A stretch of 64,000 nt of DNA from Rikenellaceae bacterium (GCA_015059945.1 SUZJ01000006.1:1-64000); one strand, 5' to 3'; counted from the stretch's first letter, positions 37,528-48,153 are shown. Numbers and translations: made by a program. The notes: generated by a model from the sequence alone, not told the origin.

Positions 37528-39276
37528 ATGAAAACAACTGGTAAAGTTAAAGGTATTATCTCCAACATCGTGATTGTCGAGACCGAGGGTGCAGTATCGC
37601 AGAACGAGATCTGCTATATCACCGTTGGTGGCGTCAGACTGATGGCCGAGGTAATCAAAGTAAACGGCAAGAACGCCTATGTACAGGTGTTCGACTCGAC
37701 TCGTGGCCTGAGGATTGGCACCGAGGTTGAGTTTGCGGGCCATATGTTGGAGGCAACTCTGGCCCCCGGTATCATCTCGCGCAACTACGACGGTCTGCAA
37801 AACGACCTCGAAAGGATGGAGAGCCTCTTCATCGAGCGCGGTACTCAGACCGACCCCATCGACTACGAGAAATTGTGGGAGTACAAACCTCTGGCCCAGG
37901 TGGGCGACACCGTTACCGCAGGCGACTGGTTGGGCGAGGTCAAAGAGTTGTGGGTTGCACACAAGATTATGGTCCCCTTTGTAATGGAGGGCACCTACAC
38001 CGTTAAGTCGTTGGCCGAGGCTGGCGAGTATAATGTAAATAAGGTGGTGGCTGTGCTGACCGACTCGAAGGGCGACGACCACGAGGTGACTATGGTGCAG
38101 AGGTGGCCCGTTAAGAAGGCTATCAAGGGCTATGTGGCCAAACCACGTCCCAGCCGCATTATGGAGACCGGTGTGAGGGCTATCGACACCTTCAACCCCA
38201 TTGCCGATGGTGGTACGGGCTTTATCCCCGGCCCCTTTGGTGCAGGTAAGACCGTGTTGCAGCACGCCATCTCTAAACAGGCCGAGGCCGACCTTATTAT
38301 TATGGTAGCTTGCGGTGAGCGTGCAAACGAGGTGGTTGAGATTTTTGCCGAGTTCCCCCACTTGGACGACCCCCGCACAGGCCACAAACTGATGGAGCGT
38401 ACAACCATTATCTGTAATACCTCTAATATGCCCGTTGCGGCTCGTGAGGCCTCGGTTTATACGGGTATGACCATTGCCGAGTACTACCGTGCTATGGGCT
38501 TGAAGGTGCTGCTGCTGGCCGACTCGACATCGCGTTGGGCACAGGCACTGAGGGAGATGAGTAACCGCTTGGAGGAGCTTCCCGGTCAGGATGCATTCCC
38601 TATGGACTTGTCGGCTATCATTTCGAACTTCTACTCGCGTGCAGGTTTGGTACACTTGCGCAGTGGTGCTACTGGCTCGGTAACCTTCCTCGGTACCGTA
38701 TCGCCTGCAGGTGGTAACCTCAAAGAGCCCGTGACCGAGTCGACCAAGAAGGCTGCAAGGTGCTTCTACGCTCTGTCGCAGCAGAGGGCCGACTCGAAAC
38801 GCTATCCTGCTATCGACCCCCTCGACAGCTACTCGAAATACTTGGAGTATCCTGAGATTGTAGAGTACCTCGACGAGCACATCGAGCAGGGCTGGGTGAA
38901 GAACGTAATGGAGGGCAAAACCCTTGTTCAGAGGGGTAAAGAGGCCTCGGAGCAGATTAACATTCTGGGTGATGACGGTGTGCCCGTTGAGTATCACGAG
39001 AGGTTCTGGAAGAGCGAGCTGATAGACTTTGTTATCTTGCAGCAGGACGCTTTCGATGACATTGATGCCAACTGCCCCATCGACCGCCAGAAGTATATGT
39101 TTGACTTTGTGATGGAGGTTTGCCGCAAGAGGTACGAGTTTGCCGACTTCGAGGAGTGCTCGGCCTACTTCAAGACTCTTATCAACCTCTTCAAGCAGCT
39201 CAACTACACCCAGTGGAAGAGTGCCGAGTTTGACACCTATCGTGCCAAGATTGATGAATTTGTAGCCACCAAATAA
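37528..39276 (+). CDS. atpA: V-type ATP synthase subunit A (catalytic)
   Basis: The 582-residue catalytic subunit. The P-loop GPFGAGKT is at 235-242; the non-homologous bulge region typical of subunit A lies at about 110-190; Walker B and the catalytic Glu region (MVACGERANEV, LLLADSTSRWAQALREMSNRLEELPGQDAFPMDLS) follow. Length is normal. With subunit B it forms the A3B3 hexamer in the cytoplasm, which either hydrolyses ATP to pump ions or makes ATP from the ion gradient. Confidence 0.97.
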   Translation: MKTTGKVKGIISNIVIVETEGAVSQNEICYITVGGVRLMAEVIKVNGKNAYVQVFDSTRGLRIGTEVEFAGHMLEATLAPGIISRNYDGLQNDLERMESLFIERGTQTDPIDYEKLWEYKPLAQVGDTVTAGDWLGEVKELWVAHKIMVPFVMEGTYTVKSLAEAGEYNVNKVVAVLTDSKGDDHEVTMVQRWPVKKAIKGYVAKPRPSRIMETGVRAIDTFNPIADGGTGFIPGPFGAGKTVLQHAISKQAEADLIIMVACGERANEVVEIFAEFPHLDDPRTGHKLMERTTIICNTSNMPVAAREASVYTGMTIAEYYRAMGLKVLLLADSTSRWAQALREMSNRLEELPGQDAFPMDLSAIISNFYSRAGLVHLRSGATGSVTFLGTVSPAGGNLKEPVTESTKKAARCFYALSQQRADSKRYPAIDPLDSYSKYLEYPEIVEYLDEHIEQGWVKNVMEGKTLVQRGKEASEQINILGDDGVPVEYHERFWKSELIDFVILQQDAFDDIDANCPIDRQKYMFDFVMEVCRKRYEFADFEECSAYFKTLINLFKQLNYTQWKSAEFDTYRAKIDEFVATK

Positions 39277-39290
39277 CCCAAGAGAGTACT

Positions 39291-40613
39291 ATGGAAACAA
39301 AGGCTTTTCAGAAAATATATACCAAAATTGACAATATCACCAAGGCAACCATCTCGCTCCGCGCAACTGGCGTGGGTAACGACGAGCTGGCAACCGTTGG
39401 TGGCCACTTGGCCCAGGTGGTGAAAATTATGGGCGACCAGGTTACCTTGCAGGTGTTCGAGGGTACCGAGGGTATCTCGACCGATGCCGAGGTGGTATTC
39501 CACGGCGTACCCCCAACGCTCAAAGTGGGCGACGGCTTGGCAGGTAGGTTCTTCAACGCCTACGGTCAGCCTCTTGAGGGTGGTGCACCCGTTGAGGGCG
39601 AGGAGAGGGAGATTGGCGGCCCCACCGTTAATCCCTTCAAACGTCGCCAACCCAGTGAACTGATTGCTACCGGTATTGCAGGTATCGACCTTAACAATAC
39701 TATTGTGTCGGGCCAGAAGATTCCCTTCTTTGCCGACCCCGACCAGCCCTACAACCAGGTTATGGCAAATGTGGCCCTGAGGGCTCAGGCCGACAAGATT
39801 ATCTTGGGTGGTATGGGTATGACCAACGACGACTTCCTCTACTTCAAAAACCTGTTTGAGAACGCAGGTGTTTTGGATAGGATTGTATGCTTTGTGAACA
39901 CCACCGAGAACCCTCCCGTAGAGCGTCTGCTGGTGCCCGATATGGCACTGACTGCTGCCGAGTACTTTGCTGCCGACAAGGGCGAGAAGGTACTGGTGCT
40001 GCTGACCGATATGACTCTGTATGCCGATGCTCTGGCTATCGTGTCGAACCGTATGGACCAGATTCCTTCGAAGGACTCGATGCCCGGCTCGCTCTACTCG
40101 GACTTGGCAAAGATTTACGAGAAGGCCGTTCAGCTGCCCAGCGGTGGTTCGATTACCATTATTGCAGTTACCACTCTGTCGGGTGGCGATATTACCCACG
40201 CAGTGCCCGATAATACGGGTTACATTACCGAGGGTCAGCTGTTCTTGCGTAACGATACCGACACCGGTAAGGTTATCGTAGACCCCTTCCGAAGCCTGTC
40301 GCGTCTGAAACAGCTCGTTATTGGCAAAAAGACCCGCGAGGATCACCCTCAGGTTATGAATGCCGCAGTGCGACTCTACTCGGATGCTGCCAATGCAAAG
40401 ACCAAACTGGAGAACGGTTTTGACCTGTCGGACTACGACGAGCGTGCTCTGCGCTTTGCAAAGGAGTACTCGGACAAACTGCTGTCGATCGACGTAAATA
40501 TCGACATTACCGAGATGTTGGATACCGCTTGGGCTCTGTTTGCTAAACACTTCGACAAGAGCGAGGTTACCATCAGGGCCGAGCTCGTTGCCAAGTACTG
40601 GCCAGAGGCATAA
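39291..40613 (+). CDS. atpB: V-type ATP synthase subunit B
   Basis: The 440-residue non-catalytic partner of subunit A. The P-loop position is degenerate (SGQKIPFFADPDQPYNQV, about 143-160), as usual for B. Other signature stretches are GGPTVNPFKRRQPSELIATGIAGIDLNNT, ADKIILGGMGMTNDDFLYF, and ALAIVSNRMDQIPSKDSMPGSLYSDLA. It starts 14 bp after the stop of subunit A. Confidence 0.96.
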   Translation: METKAFQKIYTKIDNITKATISLRATGVGNDELATVGGHLAQVVKIMGDQVTLQVFEGTEGISTDAEVVFHGVPPTLKVGDGLAGRFFNAYGQPLEGGAPVEGEEREIGGPTVNPFKRRQPSELIATGIAGIDLNNTIVSGQKIPFFADPDQPYNQVMANVALRAQADKIILGGMGMTNDDFLYFKNLFENAGVLDRIVCFVNTTENPPVERLLVPDMALTAAEYFAADKGEKVLVLLTDMTLYADALAIVSNRMDQIPSKDSMPGSLYSDLAKIYEKAVQLPSGGSITIIAVTTLSGGDITHAVPDNTGYITEGQLFLRNDTDTGKVIVDPFRSLSRLKQLVIGKKTREDHPQVMNAAVRLYSDAANAKTKLENGFDLSDYDERALRFAKEYSDKLLSIDVNIDITEMLDTAWALFAKHFDKSEVTIRAELVAKYWPEA

Positions 40614-40658
40614 GATTGACAACGGAATTAAGAAAACCATTCTAAATCACGTAATTAG

Positions 40659-41261
40659 ATGGCAATAAAATTTCAATATAACAAAACATCGCTTGGCGAA
40701 CTCGGCAAACAGCTCAAAATGCGCCAAAGGGCCCTTCCGACTATCAAGAGTAAGGAGTCGGCCCTGAGGGTTGAGGTGTCGGCGGCCAAAGAGAAGGCCG
40801 AAGGCTACCTGCGCCGTATGGATGAGCTGATGGAGCGCTATGACTATATGGCGGCTCTGTGGGGCGAGTTCGACAAAGACCTGCTGAGGGTTAAGGATGT
40901 CGAGCTGGGCATATCGAAGATTGCCGGTGTGAGAATTCCTGCCCTCAGGGATGTGGTCTTTGAGCAGAGGCCCTACGACCTCTTCTCGTCGCCTGCTTGG
41001 TTGAGCGATGGTGTGGAGGTACTCAAAGAGATTGCCCGACTGGGCATCGAGTACGAGGTGTTCCAACGCCGCACCGAGCTGCTTGACCACGCACGCAAAA
41101 AGACTACTCAGAAGGTTAACCTCTACGAGAAGGTGCAGATTCCAGGCTACGAGGATGCTATCCGCAAGATTAAACGCTTCCTCGAAGACGAAGAGAACCT
41201 CTCGAAGAGCGCACAGAAGATTGTTAAGACCAAACACGAACAAAATGCCGACACGCTATGA
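40659..41261 (+). CDS. atpD: V-type ATP synthase subunit D
   Basis: A 200-residue central-rotor subunit. The N-terminal (IKFQYNKTSLGELGKQLKMRQRALPTIKSKESALRVEV) and C-terminal (TTQKVNLYEKVQIPGYEDAIRKIKRFLEDEE) long helices form the coiled coil that turns inside A3B3. The LYEKVQIP stretch near residue 150 is diagnostic. It overlaps subunit I by 4 bp (ATGA), so the two are translationally coupled. No separate subunit F is seen next to it. Confidence 0.94.
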   Translation: MAIKFQYNKTSLGELGKQLKMRQRALPTIKSKESALRVEVSAAKEKAEGYLRRMDELMERYDYMAALWGEFDKDLLRVKDVELGISKIAGVRIPALRDVVFEQRPYDLFSSPAWLSDGVEVLKEIARLGIEYEVFQRRTELLDHARKKTTQKVNLYEKVQIPGYEDAIRKIKRFLEDEENLSKSAQKIVKTKHEQNADTL

Positions 41262-43081
41262 TAGTTAAGATGAATAAATATACTCTTGTGCTCTATCACA
41301 AGGCGCAGGAGGAGTTCTTGCAGAGGTTGCAGGAACTCGGTGTGGTCGACATTACTACCACAGGATGGGAGCCCAACGAAGGCGAGAGGGCTCTGTTGCA
41401 GGAGATTGAGGCCCACAAAGAGGCTGCCGAGCAGTTTGCTACGCTGGCCAAGAAAGAGGGCTTTGTGGTGGGCGAGCCTTACGCTACGGGCGAGGAGGCC
41501 TATGACCACTACCGTCAGGCTGCGACCAAGATTGAGGCGCTTAACAACCAGATTGCCAAGGCTACCAAAGAGGCCGAGGAGCTTGCTATGTGGGGCGAGT
41601 TCAGCCCCGAGGCTATCGACCGACTGGCTGCCGAGGGCATCCTGCTACACTTCTACTCGTGCTACACCAGCGAGTATGGCCACGCCATTGACGCTTGGCG
41701 CGAGAAGTATACCATCGAGGAGATTGCCGAACACAACGGCACCACCTACTTTGTAGTGGTGGGCGCTAAGGGCGAGCCTATGCCTGCTATTGATGCCCAG
41801 ATTGTCCGCACCCCCACGACCAACTACCAAGGCAAGATGGCCGAGGTGAAGGCGTTGGAGAGCGAACTGGCCGAGTGGAATGGCGTTATGGGACGCTGCG
41901 TGGCAAGTGCCGAACTGGTTGCCCAACACGCTTGCCAACTTAAGGACTCGTTGCAGTTCAGTAGCGTAAGGCGTAGCGGCAAGGGCGAGGCCGAGGGACA
42001 CCTGATTGTCCTGCAAGGCTGGGCCCCCGAGGAGAACGCTGCCGCCGTAGACGCTATGCTCGATGCCGAGCCCGAGGTAATCTACGCCAAGGAGAAACCT
42101 ACTATGGAAGATGACACCCCAGTGAAACTGCGCAATGGCTGGTTTGCAAAGCCATTCGAGTTTATAGGCGACTTCTATGCTGTACCCAAATATGGCACTA
42201 TTGACCTCACGCCCTACTTCGCACCCTTCTATATGCTCTTCTTCGGCTTCTGTATTGGCGATGCGGGCTATGGTGCTACATTCTTCTTGATAGGTCTGTT
42301 TATGTACCTCAAAAAGATGAAGGGTATGAAGCTTATCTCGCAGTTGGTTATGTGGCTGGGTGCTGCTTCGGTGCTCTTTGGCCTCTGTGTGGGCAACGTC
42401 TATGGCGTGTCGCTCATCGACGGCGGAGTTCCCGAGTGGTACAACGGAGCTATGAAGTTTATCAACGAACAACTGTTCTATATCGCACTGGCTTGCGGTA
42501 TTGTGCAGATTGTCTTTGCGCTGATACTCAATGTGATAAATACCACTATTGCCTATGGCTTCACCAAGTCGTTTGGCACTCTGGGCTGGCTGATTATCCT
42601 GCTCAGCTGCTTGCTGGCCTTTGTGCTGCCAATGGTGGGTGTCGAGGCCTTCTCGTTCTCGTCGCCTGCGTTCTATGTGGCAATGGGCGTGGGTGCGGTG
42701 CTGATGCTGCTGCTCAACAATGTTAAGCGCAATCCACTGGTGAACTTCGGCTCGGGCTTGTGGGATACCTATAACAACCTGACCGGTCTGCTGGGCGACG
42801 TGCTGAGCTATGTGCGTCTGTTTGCTATCAGCCTGTCGGGTGGTGCGTTGGCAGTGGTGTTCAACGACCTGGCAGGTAGCTTGGCTCCCGATACCCCCGG
42901 CTTGCGTCAGCTGGTTATGCTGCTGATTTTGGCCTTTGGTCACGGTATCAACATCTTTATGTCGGCCATTGGCGCATTTGTTCACCCTATGCGTCTGACC
43001 TTCATCGAGTTCTATAAGAATGCGGGCTTTGAGGCTGCAACTCGCGTCTACACTCCTTTCAAAAAGAGCGAAAACAACTAA
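41258..43081 (+). CDS. V-type ATP synthase subunit I (a)
   Basis: The 607-residue membrane stator subunit. The N-terminal 290 residues are a cytoplasmic domain with paired coiled coils; the C-terminal 300 hold about seven or eight transmembrane helices. The segment TPYFAPFYMLFFGFCIGDAGYG (about 320-341) and the later GDVLSYVRLFAISLSGGALAVVFNDLAG (about 508-535), which carries the essential Arg of the ion channel, are typical. It starts ATGATAGTT within the end of subunit D. Confidence 0.95.
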   Translation: MIVKMNKYTLVLYHKAQEEFLQRLQELGVVDITTTGWEPNEGERALLQEIEAHKEAAEQFATLAKKEGFVVGEPYATGEEAYDHYRQAATKIEALNNQIAKATKEAEELAMWGEFSPEAIDRLAAEGILLHFYSCYTSEYGHAIDAWREKYTIEEIAEHNGTTYFVVVGAKGEPMPAIDAQIVRTPTTNYQGKMAEVKALESELAEWNGVMGRCVASAELVAQHACQLKDSLQFSSVRRSGKGEAEGHLIVLQGWAPEENAAAVDAMLDAEPEVIYAKEKPTMEDDTPVKLRNGWFAKPFEFIGDFYAVPKYGTIDLTPYFAPFYMLFFGFCIGDAGYGATFFLIGLFMYLKKMKGMKLISQLVMWLGAASVLFGLCVGNVYGVSLIDGGVPEWYNGAMKFINEQLFYIALACGIVQIVFALILNVINTTIAYGFTKSFGTLGWLIILLSCLLAFVLPMVGVEAFSFSSPAFYVAMGVGAVLMLLLNNVKRNPLVNFGSGLWDTYNNLTGLLGDVLSYVRLFAISLSGGALAVVFNDLAGSLAPDTPGLRQLVMLLILAFGHGINIFMSAIGAFVHPMRLTFIEFYKNAGFEAATRVYTPFKKSENN

Positions 43082-43096
43082 AAATCAAATAATTAA

Positions 43097-43585
<489 letters not shown>

Positions 43586-43614
43586 TTTGCTTGCTCCTTT
43601 GTGGGGCAAAACAG

Positions 43615-43651
43615 AAAAGCCTACCACTTGATTGTGGTAGGCTTTTTTTGT
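43615..43651. terminator. Bidirectional terminator after V-ATPase operon
   Basis: Stem AAAAGCCTACCAC/GTGGTAGGCTTTT followed by TTTT, between converging genes. Confidence 0.92.
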
Positions 43652-43661
43652 GGCTTGCTGC

Positions 43662-44246
43662 CTAAAAGCAGTATCCGATGCGTATGCTGAAACTCATTGC
43701 AATGTTATCGTTGCGAGTACCGAGCCACTTCCATAGCTGAAAGCCGTGATGATAGCCCGTCTCGGCAGGGATGCCCACTGCGGGGCCGCCACCAAACCAA
43801 CCATCCACCAGCAGTCGCCCAAAGGTGGTCTGATAGCCTGCCGTGGCAAGTAGTGTGCCCATTGCCGCTAGTCGCCTGGGGCCACCATTGGAGGGGGTGT
43901 AGTGGTAGCGCGAGTAGATAGCCTCGGGGCGCACGTAGAAGCCGCATAGGGGACCCTTGTCGCTCGGGCTGCCCACAAAGAACTTGTGGCCATAGCGGAG
44001 CGTAAAGCCCAATGGGTCGTTCTGGTACTTGTCGTAGCCTGCACTTATGAGGCTCACGCACACCTCGCCGCTCTGACGGTGGGGTAGGGCGCGCTCGTAG
44101 GATATCTTGGTGCTGCCCGTGGCCCACGACAGAAAGGTGAGCTTGACGGCATTGCGGTAGCCCGTTGGGGCGGTGGCCTCCTGACCATATAGCGAGGTGG
44201 TTAGCACGAGGGCTGCAAGCAAGACGGGTAGTAGTTTGCGTATCAT
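43662..44246 (-). CDS. Putative outer membrane beta-barrel protein
   Basis: A 194-residue protein with a Sec signal peptide (LLPVLLAALVLTTSLYGQ). The mature part begins with AVKLTFLSWATGSTKISYERAL, which resembles the first strands of DUF3575-type small barrels of Bacteroidota, and ends with alternating residues AMSFSIRIGYCF. It has no known function. It lies 13 bp downstream of the patatin-like gene on the same strand and probably shares its transcript. Confidence 0.7.
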   Translation of the reverse strand: MIRKLLPVLLAALVLTTSLYGQEATAPTGYRNAVKLTFLSWATGSTKISYERALPHRQSGEVCVSLISAGYDKYQNDPLGFTLRYGHKFFVGSPSDKGPLCGFYVRPEAIYSRYHYTPSNGGPRRLAAMGTLLATAGYQTTFGRLLVDGWFGGGPAVGIPAETGYHHGFQLWKWLGTRNDNIAMSFSIRIGYCF

Positions 44247-44259
44247 CTCTCTTTGCTAC

Positions 44260-46518
44260 TTAGAAATTCTTGCCAAACGATATGTAGAAGCCTCCTGCGG
44301 GGTTGCGGTTTGTGCCGCTTGCCAGCAGCGTTATGGGGCCCAGCGAGGTGTTGTAGGTGTACTTCAAGCCAAAGCCCAGCAGCGTATCCTCGAAGAGGAA
44401 CATACGGCGGAAGTCGTCGTCTTGGATGGCGTAGTTGGCCACCAACGATATGTATTGGTTCTTCAAAAAGCGGTAGCGAGCTTCCAGAGCGCCCACCATC
44501 ACCGAGTTGTCAAACAGCTCGATGTGTTGCAGGCCCACAAAGGGCATCTGCTGGGGCATATGTCGCCCGGGCAGGGTGCCACCCAACGAGTTGCGATAGG
44601 CGTAGGTAATCTCCTGACCAATCAGCGTGCGACCATAGACCGAGGGGAGCAGTGTCAGCTGCCCATTGTTGAACAGCCCAATGGCGCCCATAATGTTATA
44701 GGCCACCGAGGCGAAGGGCTCGTGGTTGTGCACTTCCAGACCGTTGTTGGTGTGCAGAGTGTAGTCTATCTCGGCCGACCAGCCCGAGGTGGGCACATAG
44801 AAGTCGTCAAGCGACTCGTAGTGGCTGTTTATTTTGTAGTTGATGTAGCCCTCCTTGACGGCCTCGCGCAGGGTGTTGCCATCCTCGAAGAGCGACTCGT
44901 GGAAGTCGAAATACTCATACTCTACACCCGCAGCAAAGTTGAAGTTGCGCAGGTAGATGTCCGAGAACATAACCGACAGGTTGTGCAGGTTGTAGTTGGC
45001 CGAGTTGGAGGTGCGTATGCCGTTTTTGTAGAATACAAAGTCGCTGTACTGGTACTTGTAGTTGAACGTAAACTCGCCAATGAAAACCCTGCTGCTCGAT
45101 GCGCTCAGCTTTACGTAGGGGCTCTGGCTCAGACGTGTCGTAAGGCCAATGCGGGGCTTGAACGAGTTGCCCATCAGTGTCATCTCGGTATTGAGCAACA
45201 GGGCTGCCAACTCGTGCGAGTCGAAGCGGAAGCCTACGTTTACCATCGCGTTGCGCTTGTTGTCTACGCCAATGGTCAGGTCGTAGGGGGCGTTGTGCAT
45301 AAGGCTGTACTTGACAAAGTCAAACCCGCCGAGGTTGCGCACCTGCTCGATGTGGCGGTTGAACTCTTTGCGAGTTACGGTGGTGTAGGGCTTCAGGTCG
45401 AGATACTTGGTTATCATCTTCTGCTCCATATTGTTGAAGCCCCTAAGATGTATGGCACCAATGCGCAGCGGGGTGTCGCTCGAATAGTGCCTCTCGCGCT
45501 TGGGGGGCATATACCCTTCGGGCAGACCAATATCCTTGCGCAGTGCCCACAGACCGTCGCGGTGGGCATCGGCCTCCCTCTGGCCACGCATAACCAGCGA
45601 GTCTACTGCCTCGGTCGAGAAACTGGCGGCCGAGTAGGGGGCCACCTCGGGGTGGATGTAGTAGTCGCAGTCCGACTTGTTGGCCTCGAACTTGTCGCGT
45701 CCCAAGAAGGTGGTTATCTGCTCAAATATGATTACCATATTCTCCAAATCCTTGTCGGTGCGGATTCCGTCGGCAAGGTCTACGCCTATGACAATGTCGG
45801 CACCCATATCACGAATTACGTCTACGGGAAAGTTGTTGTACACACCGCCATCGACCAACATCATATCTTTGTACTTGACGGGGGTAAAGACTCCGGGGAT
45901 AGACATACTCGCCCTAATGGCCACCGCCAAGTTGCCCCCACGAGCCACATACTCGCTGCCTGTGTTCATATCATACGACACACAGGCAAAGGGTATGGGC
46001 AGGTCGTCGAATGACTCCATATTCTGGTAGCCGAGCAATAGCTCGTTCAACTGGTCCATAAACTTGTCGCCCCTGACAATACCGCTCGGCAACGAAATAT
46101 CGTCGGTCGAGAGCATTATGTCGAACATATAGGTGTCGTCTTTCTGCTTGTTGGCAAAGAGCTGCTGGTCGCGTGCTCGGCGGTCGGTAAAGACGTCAAA
46201 CCAGTCCATCGTGGTAAACAACTCTTCAATCTCCTCTACGGTGTAGCCTACGGCATAGAGGCCACCTATGATTGAGCCAATACTGGTGCCCGCAATGTAG
46301 TCGATAGGTATGCCTGCTTCTTCGATGGCTTTGATAACGCGCAATTGGGCAGCACCTTTGGCGCCACCACCGCTCAATACCAGTCCCACACTCTTGCGCC
46401 CGGGGGCTTGTGGGTCCTCAATCTTTTTGGCCACTGCGGGCACAGCCGTTGCCATATAGACCACTGCTGCCACTGCCAGTGCCACCATTTTTTTGGCTAT
46501 GCTACTAATCGGTTTCAT
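44260..46518 (-). CDS. Patatin-like phospholipase with outer-membrane barrel (PlpD type)
   Basis: A 752-residue fusion: a signal peptide, a patatin domain (about 42-300) and a C-terminal BamA-like part with POTRA-like region and 16-strand barrel. The patatin active site is complete: oxyanion loop SGGGAKG (49-55), nucleophile S79 in GTSIG, and the aspartate in MLVDGGVYNNFPVD. Similar PlpD proteins are type Vd autotransporters that display or release a phospholipase A. The start at 46518 (MKPISSIAKK) gives the signal peptide; the frame is open further upstream without resemblance. The next gene downstream encodes a small barrel protein. Confidence 0.9.
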   Translation of the reverse strand: MKPISSIAKKMVALAVAAVVYMATAVPAVAKKIEDPQAPGRKSVGLVLSGGGAKGAAQLRVIKAIEEAGIPIDYIAGTSIGSIIGGLYAVGYTVEEIEELFTTMDWFDVFTDRRARDQQLFANKQKDDTYMFDIMLSTDDISLPSGIVRGDKFMDQLNELLLGYQNMESFDDLPIPFACVSYDMNTGSEYVARGGNLAVAIRASMSIPGVFTPVKYKDMMLVDGGVYNNFPVDVIRDMGADIVIGVDLADGIRTDKDLENMVIIFEQITTFLGRDKFEANKSDCDYYIHPEVAPYSAASFSTEAVDSLVMRGQREADAHRDGLWALRKDIGLPEGYMPPKRERHYSSDTPLRIGAIHLRGFNNMEQKMITKYLDLKPYTTVTRKEFNRHIEQVRNLGGFDFVKYSLMHNAPYDLTIGVDNKRNAMVNVGFRFDSHELAALLLNTEMTLMGNSFKPRIGLTTRLSQSPYVKLSASSSRVFIGEFTFNYKYQYSDFVFYKNGIRTSNSANYNLHNLSVMFSDIYLRNFNFAAGVEYEYFDFHESLFEDGNTLREAVKEGYINYKINSHYESLDDFYVPTSGWSAEIDYTLHTNNGLEVHNHEPFASVAYNIMGAIGLFNNGQLTLLPSVYGRTLIGQEITYAYRNSLGGTLPGRHMPQQMPFVGLQHIELFDNSVMVGALEARYRFLKNQYISLVANYAIQDDDFRRMFLFEDTLLGFGLKYTYNTSLGPITLLASGTNRNPAGGFYISFGKNF

Positions 46519-46665
46519 TGCTTTGTTGTATGTTGTGGTTATTTTAACGCAATCGGGGTGGTAGGTATTGCCTCTGTGCTGTGTCAGTTTGGCAATCTCC
46601 TCCACCCCATTTAGGTCTTTGTGCTCTTATCTTTTGTCCGAGATAGTTGCTCCCTCTCTCTTCTA

Positions 46666-48153
46666 CTACTCGTAGTTGCCCGATTTGAGAAGGCTAACCT
46701 CTTTGTCGGTAAGGAAACGCCACTCGCCACGTTTGAGCTTCTGCTTCGTTAGACCTGCGAAGTAAACCCTGTCGAGCTTGCCCACGCGGTAGCCAACGTG
46801 CTCAAACATACGCCTAACGATACGGTTGCGGCCCGAGTGAATTTCAATACCCACAGCATTTTTCATCTTGGGATCCTCTACATAGCAGATGTCGTCGGCT
46901 GCAATCTCGCCATCTTCGAGCGTGATGCCCATAATCAGACGCTCCATATCGCTGCGCTCCAGACGTTTGTCGAGGCTCACCTGATAGATTTTCTTCTTCT
47001 CGTAGGTGGGGTGGGTGAGCTTTTTGGCCAAGTCGCCATCGTTGGTGAGCAGCAGTACGCCCACACTATTCTTGTCCAGACGGCCTACGGGATATATGCG
47101 CTCGTTGCAGGCGTTCTTCACCAAGTCCATTACGCTCTTGTCGGCGTGGGGGTCGTCGAGAGTGGTAACAAACCCTTTGGGCTTGTTCATAACGATATAT
47201 ACTTTCTTCTCGTTCTGGATTTGCTGACCATTGTAGCATACCACATCACCAGGCATAACTTTGCTGCCCAACTCGGTCACCGTAACGCCATTGACGGTGA
47301 TGGCTCCCGAAGTGATGTACTCGTCGGCCTCCCTGCGCGAGCAGATGCCCGACATAGAGATGTAGCGGTTCAGGCGGATAGCCTCGCTCTGCTTGGGTGC
47401 ATCGTAGCTGGGATAGTTGTCGAGAGTGTAGTGGTTGGCGGTATTGACCATAGCCTTGGGCTCTCGCTTCTCAAAACGGGGCTTGCGGTCGCCGTAGGGC
47501 TTGCGGTCGCCAAATTGTTTGCGCTCACCGAAGGGTTTACGCTCGCCAAACTGCTTGCGCTCTCCACCGAAGGCTCGGCGGTCGCTGTTGAAGCTACGCT
47601 CCTCGCGGTTGAAACTGCGTTCCTCACGATTATTGTAGTTGCCACCCTCGCGATTGTAGTTGCGCTCGCGGTTGTAACCACCCTCGGTGCGGTTGTAGTT
47701 GCGCTCTTTGTTATAGCCGCCCTCGCGGTTGAAATTCCTCTCTTCGCGGTTGTATCCACCCTCGCGATTGTAACCACTCTCGGTGCGATTGTAGTTGCGC
47801 TCGCGGTTGTAGCCACCTCGCTCCTCGCGGTTATTAAAGCTGCGCTCGCCATAATTGCTGCGGCCATAGCTCCTTTCGCCACGAGTCGAGTCGTTTTGGT
47901 GTCGGTTGAAGTCTGTCAGTCGATTGTCCCTCGTAAAATTGGGATTGTAGGAGTGGCGACGCTCGCCTTGTGGCTCTCTGCTGCTCTCGCCATTGTGCGA
48001 GTTGGTCGAGTAGAGGGCCTGATTGTGGCCGCCGGTACGGGCACGTCGGTCTTTGATGAACGACTTGTAAGCCTCATTAGAACTCTTTGAATCTTCACGA
48101 TTGAAATCGTTGTTGTCAGAATGTGCCCTCACGGGGAAGTCTGTTGTTCTCAT
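46666..48153 (-). CDS. RluB-type rRNA pseudouridine synthase with long RGN-rich leader
   Basis: A 495-residue enzyme of the RsuA/RluB family. The C-terminal 240 residues hold an S4 RNA-binding domain (IRLNRYISMSGICSRREADEY) and the catalytic domain with the active-site block YPVGRLDKNSVGVLLLTNDG (catalytic Asp in GRLD), plus RNRIVRRMFEHVGYRV. The N-terminal 240 residues are low in complexity, made of YNREGG/NYNRE/REERSFN repeats rich in Arg, Asn, Gly and Glu, followed by GERKPFGDRKP repeats. Such leaders occur in Bacteroidota members; they probably bind RNA non-specifically. A promoter box lies at 48230-48223. Confidence 0.92.
   Translation of the reverse strand: MRTTDFPVRAHSDNNDFNREDSKSSNEAYKSFIKDRRARTGGHNQALYSTNSHNGESSREPQGERRHSYNPNFTRDNRLTDFNRHQNDSTRGERSYGRSNYGERSFNNREERGGYNRERNYNRTESGYNREGGYNREERNFNREGGYNKERNYNRTEGGYNRERNYNREGGNYNNREERSFNREERSFNSDRRAFGGERKQFGERKPFGERKQFGDRKPYGDRKPRFEKREPKAMVNTANHYTLDNYPSYDAPKQSEAIRLNRYISMSGICSRREADEYITSGAITVNGVTVTELGSKVMPGDVVCYNGQQIQNEKKVYIVMNKPKGFVTTLDDPHADKSVMDLVKNACNERIYPVGRLDKNSVGVLLLTNDGDLAKKLTHPTYEKKKIYQVSLDKRLERSDMERLIMGITLEDGEIAADDICYVEDPKMKNAVGIEIHSGRNRIVRRMFEHVGYRVGKLDRVYFAGLTKQKLKRGEWRFLTDKEVSLLKSGNYE

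Noticed and set aside
37456-42985. Long antisense frames across the V-ATPase operon (513, 467 and 446 codons)
   Set aside because: Shadows of the strongly codon-biased atpA, atpB and subunit I genes; no start, family or context support.
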